Shown piece after piece: positions 18,635-20,180 of a stretch of DNA of 20,180 nucleotides (its first letter is position 1; the number at the start of each line of letters is the position of its first letter). The notes under the pieces are model-generated. The model ran no database searches. It was not told the DNA's origin and saw only the letters and a program-made list of their open reading frames with translations. This DNA is from Isoetes engelmannii. Taxonomy: Eukaryota > Streptophyta > Lycopodiopsida > Isoetales > Isoetaceae. Location: contig JAANSK020288045.1 of the NCBI GenBank assembly GCA_011763485.2, positions 1-20,180 on the forward strand. The letters are read 5' to 3'. A program made the position numbers and the translations under genes.

Positions 18635-18667
18635 GGGTTTTTCCGCATATCAATGAGGGTTTTTCCG
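18635..18667 (-). promoter_or_regulatory. Twin CGGAAAAACCC elements in the ARL8 leader/promoter
   Basis: The minus strand reads CGGAAAAACCC twice, at 18645-18635 and 18667-18657, spaced 22 bp (two helical turns), 30-60 bp upstream of the start codon. AAAACCC resembles the plant telo-box (AAACCCTA) seen near starts of growth-related genes; one copy continues as AAACCCTC. Role inferred. Confidence 0.4.
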
Positions 18668-19142
18668 GTAACGAAGCTTAGAACATAGCACAAAACTTGT
18701 TTCCAATCCTGCCAAGATCCTCAAAAGACAAGCAAACGCAAAAGACACCAATACAGCGGCTAAGCAAGGCTCTGAAAATAGGGAAGCATGACACTAAAAT
18801 TATAGGCTTCACCGGGAAAAAGGGAACGGGAAAAGGGGACTAATTAACTGGAAAAAAAGGTACACGAGCGAGAAAAACGGGTGGATCTAACTGGATCGAT
18901 GGCAATCGAAGTGCATAAGCAATGGCCGGATTTAGAAGCAGGGTGCAAGTAAGGAAGAAAAGGCGTGAAGAGCAACGTTGCCGTCCGGCAGTATCGCATT
19001 ACCGCTGAGCTGGCAACCACGTGGCTACAGCTACTTTCCAGCCTGACGAGTGGCAGACTTTAACCTTAGGAATTTCAATGGGCACCACAATTTTGTTGGA
19101 AAGCAATCACTTAGGTATTCTCCATGGGGAACTAGACATCTG
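18668..19142 (-). promoter_or_regulatory. Upstream region of ARL8 with palindromic G-box
   Basis: No gene seen. Holds CCACGTGG, a symmetrical G-box, at 19017-19024, about 410 bp upstream of the ARL8 start codon. The transcription start is not resolved. Confidence 0.35.
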
Positions 19143-19266
19143 GTGTCTTATCTAATGACCTATGTGGTAGATCTAGGGTCCCATTATCTACAATCACCAT
19201 GTTCGTGTCTTATCTAATGACATATGTGGTAGATCTGGGGTCCCATTATCTACAATCACCATGTAG
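19143..19266. repeat. 62-bp tandem duplication, nearly identical
   Basis: Copy 1 (19143-19204) and copy 2 (19205-19266), starting gtgtcttatctaatgac, differ at only a few bases, so the duplication is recent. Confidence 0.92.
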
Positions 19267-19485
19267 TTGCTAGAACCTGCATTCCTGATTGCACCATTAG
19301 TAGCAGCTAGATCAAGGCATACTGATCAGCCAGAACTGCAAGTATAGTCGGTTCCCTTGCTAAATATCACTATAATCAGGTGAAAAATGTGTGATATTTT
19401 TATCCTTACTGTTAGGATTTTGGCAAAATCACAGTTGTAGTGAATTTGCCACCTGCATATTACTTGTTTATTGTACAATTATCCG
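19267..19485. other. Gene-free spacer
   Basis: AT-rich; no gene or repeat recognised. Confidence 0.3.
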
Positions 19486-19600
19486 TATATAAGAATCGTA
19501 GTTTACTGCGCATTCCCAGGGAGGAATCCCTGCCGACTCGAGGAGCGCGGAGGCGGGAATGACTCCCCGGGGATGCGTAGTAAACAGCGATTGTTATAAC
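19486..19600. repeat. 115-bp foldback element
   Basis: Arms of about 45 bp: 19486-19530 pairs with 19556-19600 (core GTTTACT.CGCAT.CCC..GGGAG), around a GC-rich 25-bp centre. Mismatches are scattered. It could be a MITE or, if transcribed, a miRNA-like stem. The GC-rich arms stand out from the AT-rich flanks. Confidence 0.75.
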
Positions 19601-20180
19601 GTGAAAAAACCTTACCTTTCATTCTGCGAGCTGAATGCGAGGTAGAAGTCTGGAATGGTAGGTAGAAACATCCCGGCAGGTAAAAGTGCGATCATGCAAA
19701 AAGACATAATCTTGGAAAAGAATCTACGCCACGTGTCAAGGCGCTATTGGACCAGGTGGCGGAATGGAAGGTAAGTGTTTTTTGCGTGATTGGAAATGAC
19801 TCATCCCTATTTCTTTCTGTGAAAGAGTGATTTGGAATAAAATAACCTTTTTATCATCCACGGAGGCCAATTAGCCTATGGGAGCAAAACAGGAGAAATG
19901 ACCGATGAGAAAAAATGAAATTCATTATAATGATCACAGCAATCACTAACTCTACGGTTTATAAAGATTTTCCATAGCAAAATATTTCCTTTGAACCCCA
20001 ACACGAGGAACACGCCACGTGAATGGCTCGACGGATGGGTCCTACCCCCTCATATGAGGTGCAATTTGCACTCCAAGCCAATCACTATATCCATTAGTGT
20101 GCATGATACGAAACGTCTCTAGATCCTGCAAATTCAACCAACTCAATACAAAGAATCAAGTATAATTAGTAGTAACAGGA
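19601..20180. other. Gene-free stretch, possible upstream region of an outside gene
   Basis: No open frame with family features. Contains GCCACGTGTC at 19728-19737 followed closely by an attgg (CCAAT complement), and GCCACGTGAA at 20014-20023. These suggest a promoter region, but no gene start is visible inside the window. Confidence 0.35.

Noticed and set aside
1-20180. CRISPR array, tRNA, rRNA, bacterial operon features
   Set aside because: Repeats are not regularly spaced with unique spacers, no cloverleaf or rRNA sequence recognised, and genes are spliced eukaryotic type.

Overview
The window reads as nuclear DNA of a land plant. It has spliced genes with GT-AG introns, a Ty1/copia fossil with a plant-type initiator-Met tRNA primer site, hAT DNA-transposon debris, many short foldback elements, and G-box/ABRE motifs. 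The mixture (a methylase-like gene with an acidic tail, a DUF659 hAT, much decayed repeat) would suit a non-seed plant such as a fern or lycophyte, but that is a guess; only 'land plant' is well supported.

Layout. 1-1.9 kb: fragment of a spliced gene with the C-terminal half of an N4/N6 (beta-class) DNA methyltransferase fold and a long acidic tail, accompanied by four copies of a TTGGGCG..CGCCCAA hairpin. 2.05-5.76 kb: broken Ty1/copia element on the minus strand, without its 3' end. 5.8-7.2 kb: minus-strand hAT (BED finger plus DUF659) transposase gene, damaged, with a tandemly duplicated leader (7.2-7.5 kb) and an array of TTCGCGTAAGCGAA motifs (7.79-7.94 kb) that may be the subterminal binding region of the same element. 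8.1-9.3 kb: diverged tandem duplications and a 19-bp inverted repeat.

9.38-9.99 kb: two-exon gene for a small hydrophilic LEA-like protein behind a G-box/ABRE. 11.44-12.74 kb: predicted three-exon gene of unknown function whose first intron holds a 356-bp non-autonomous hAT element. 12.75-16.5 kb: no convincing gene; tandem duplications, a 20-bp perfect palindrome, a minisatellite and a 145-bp foldback. 17.15-18.60 kb: complete six-exon ARL8 small GTPase gene on the minus strand, the best-supported gene here. 19.1-20.2 kb: a recent 62-bp tandem duplication, a foldback element and two more G-boxes, possibly leading toward a gene outside the window.

There is no sign that the genes form a pathway. 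ARL8 is a housekeeping endomembrane GTPase; the LEA-like gene looks like a desiccation/ABA gene judged by its product and its ACGT elements. The rest is mostly mobile-element sediment. The least explained features are the two palindrome families (0.65-1.9 kb and 7.8-7.94 kb) and the two foldbacks (16.3 and 19.5 kb).
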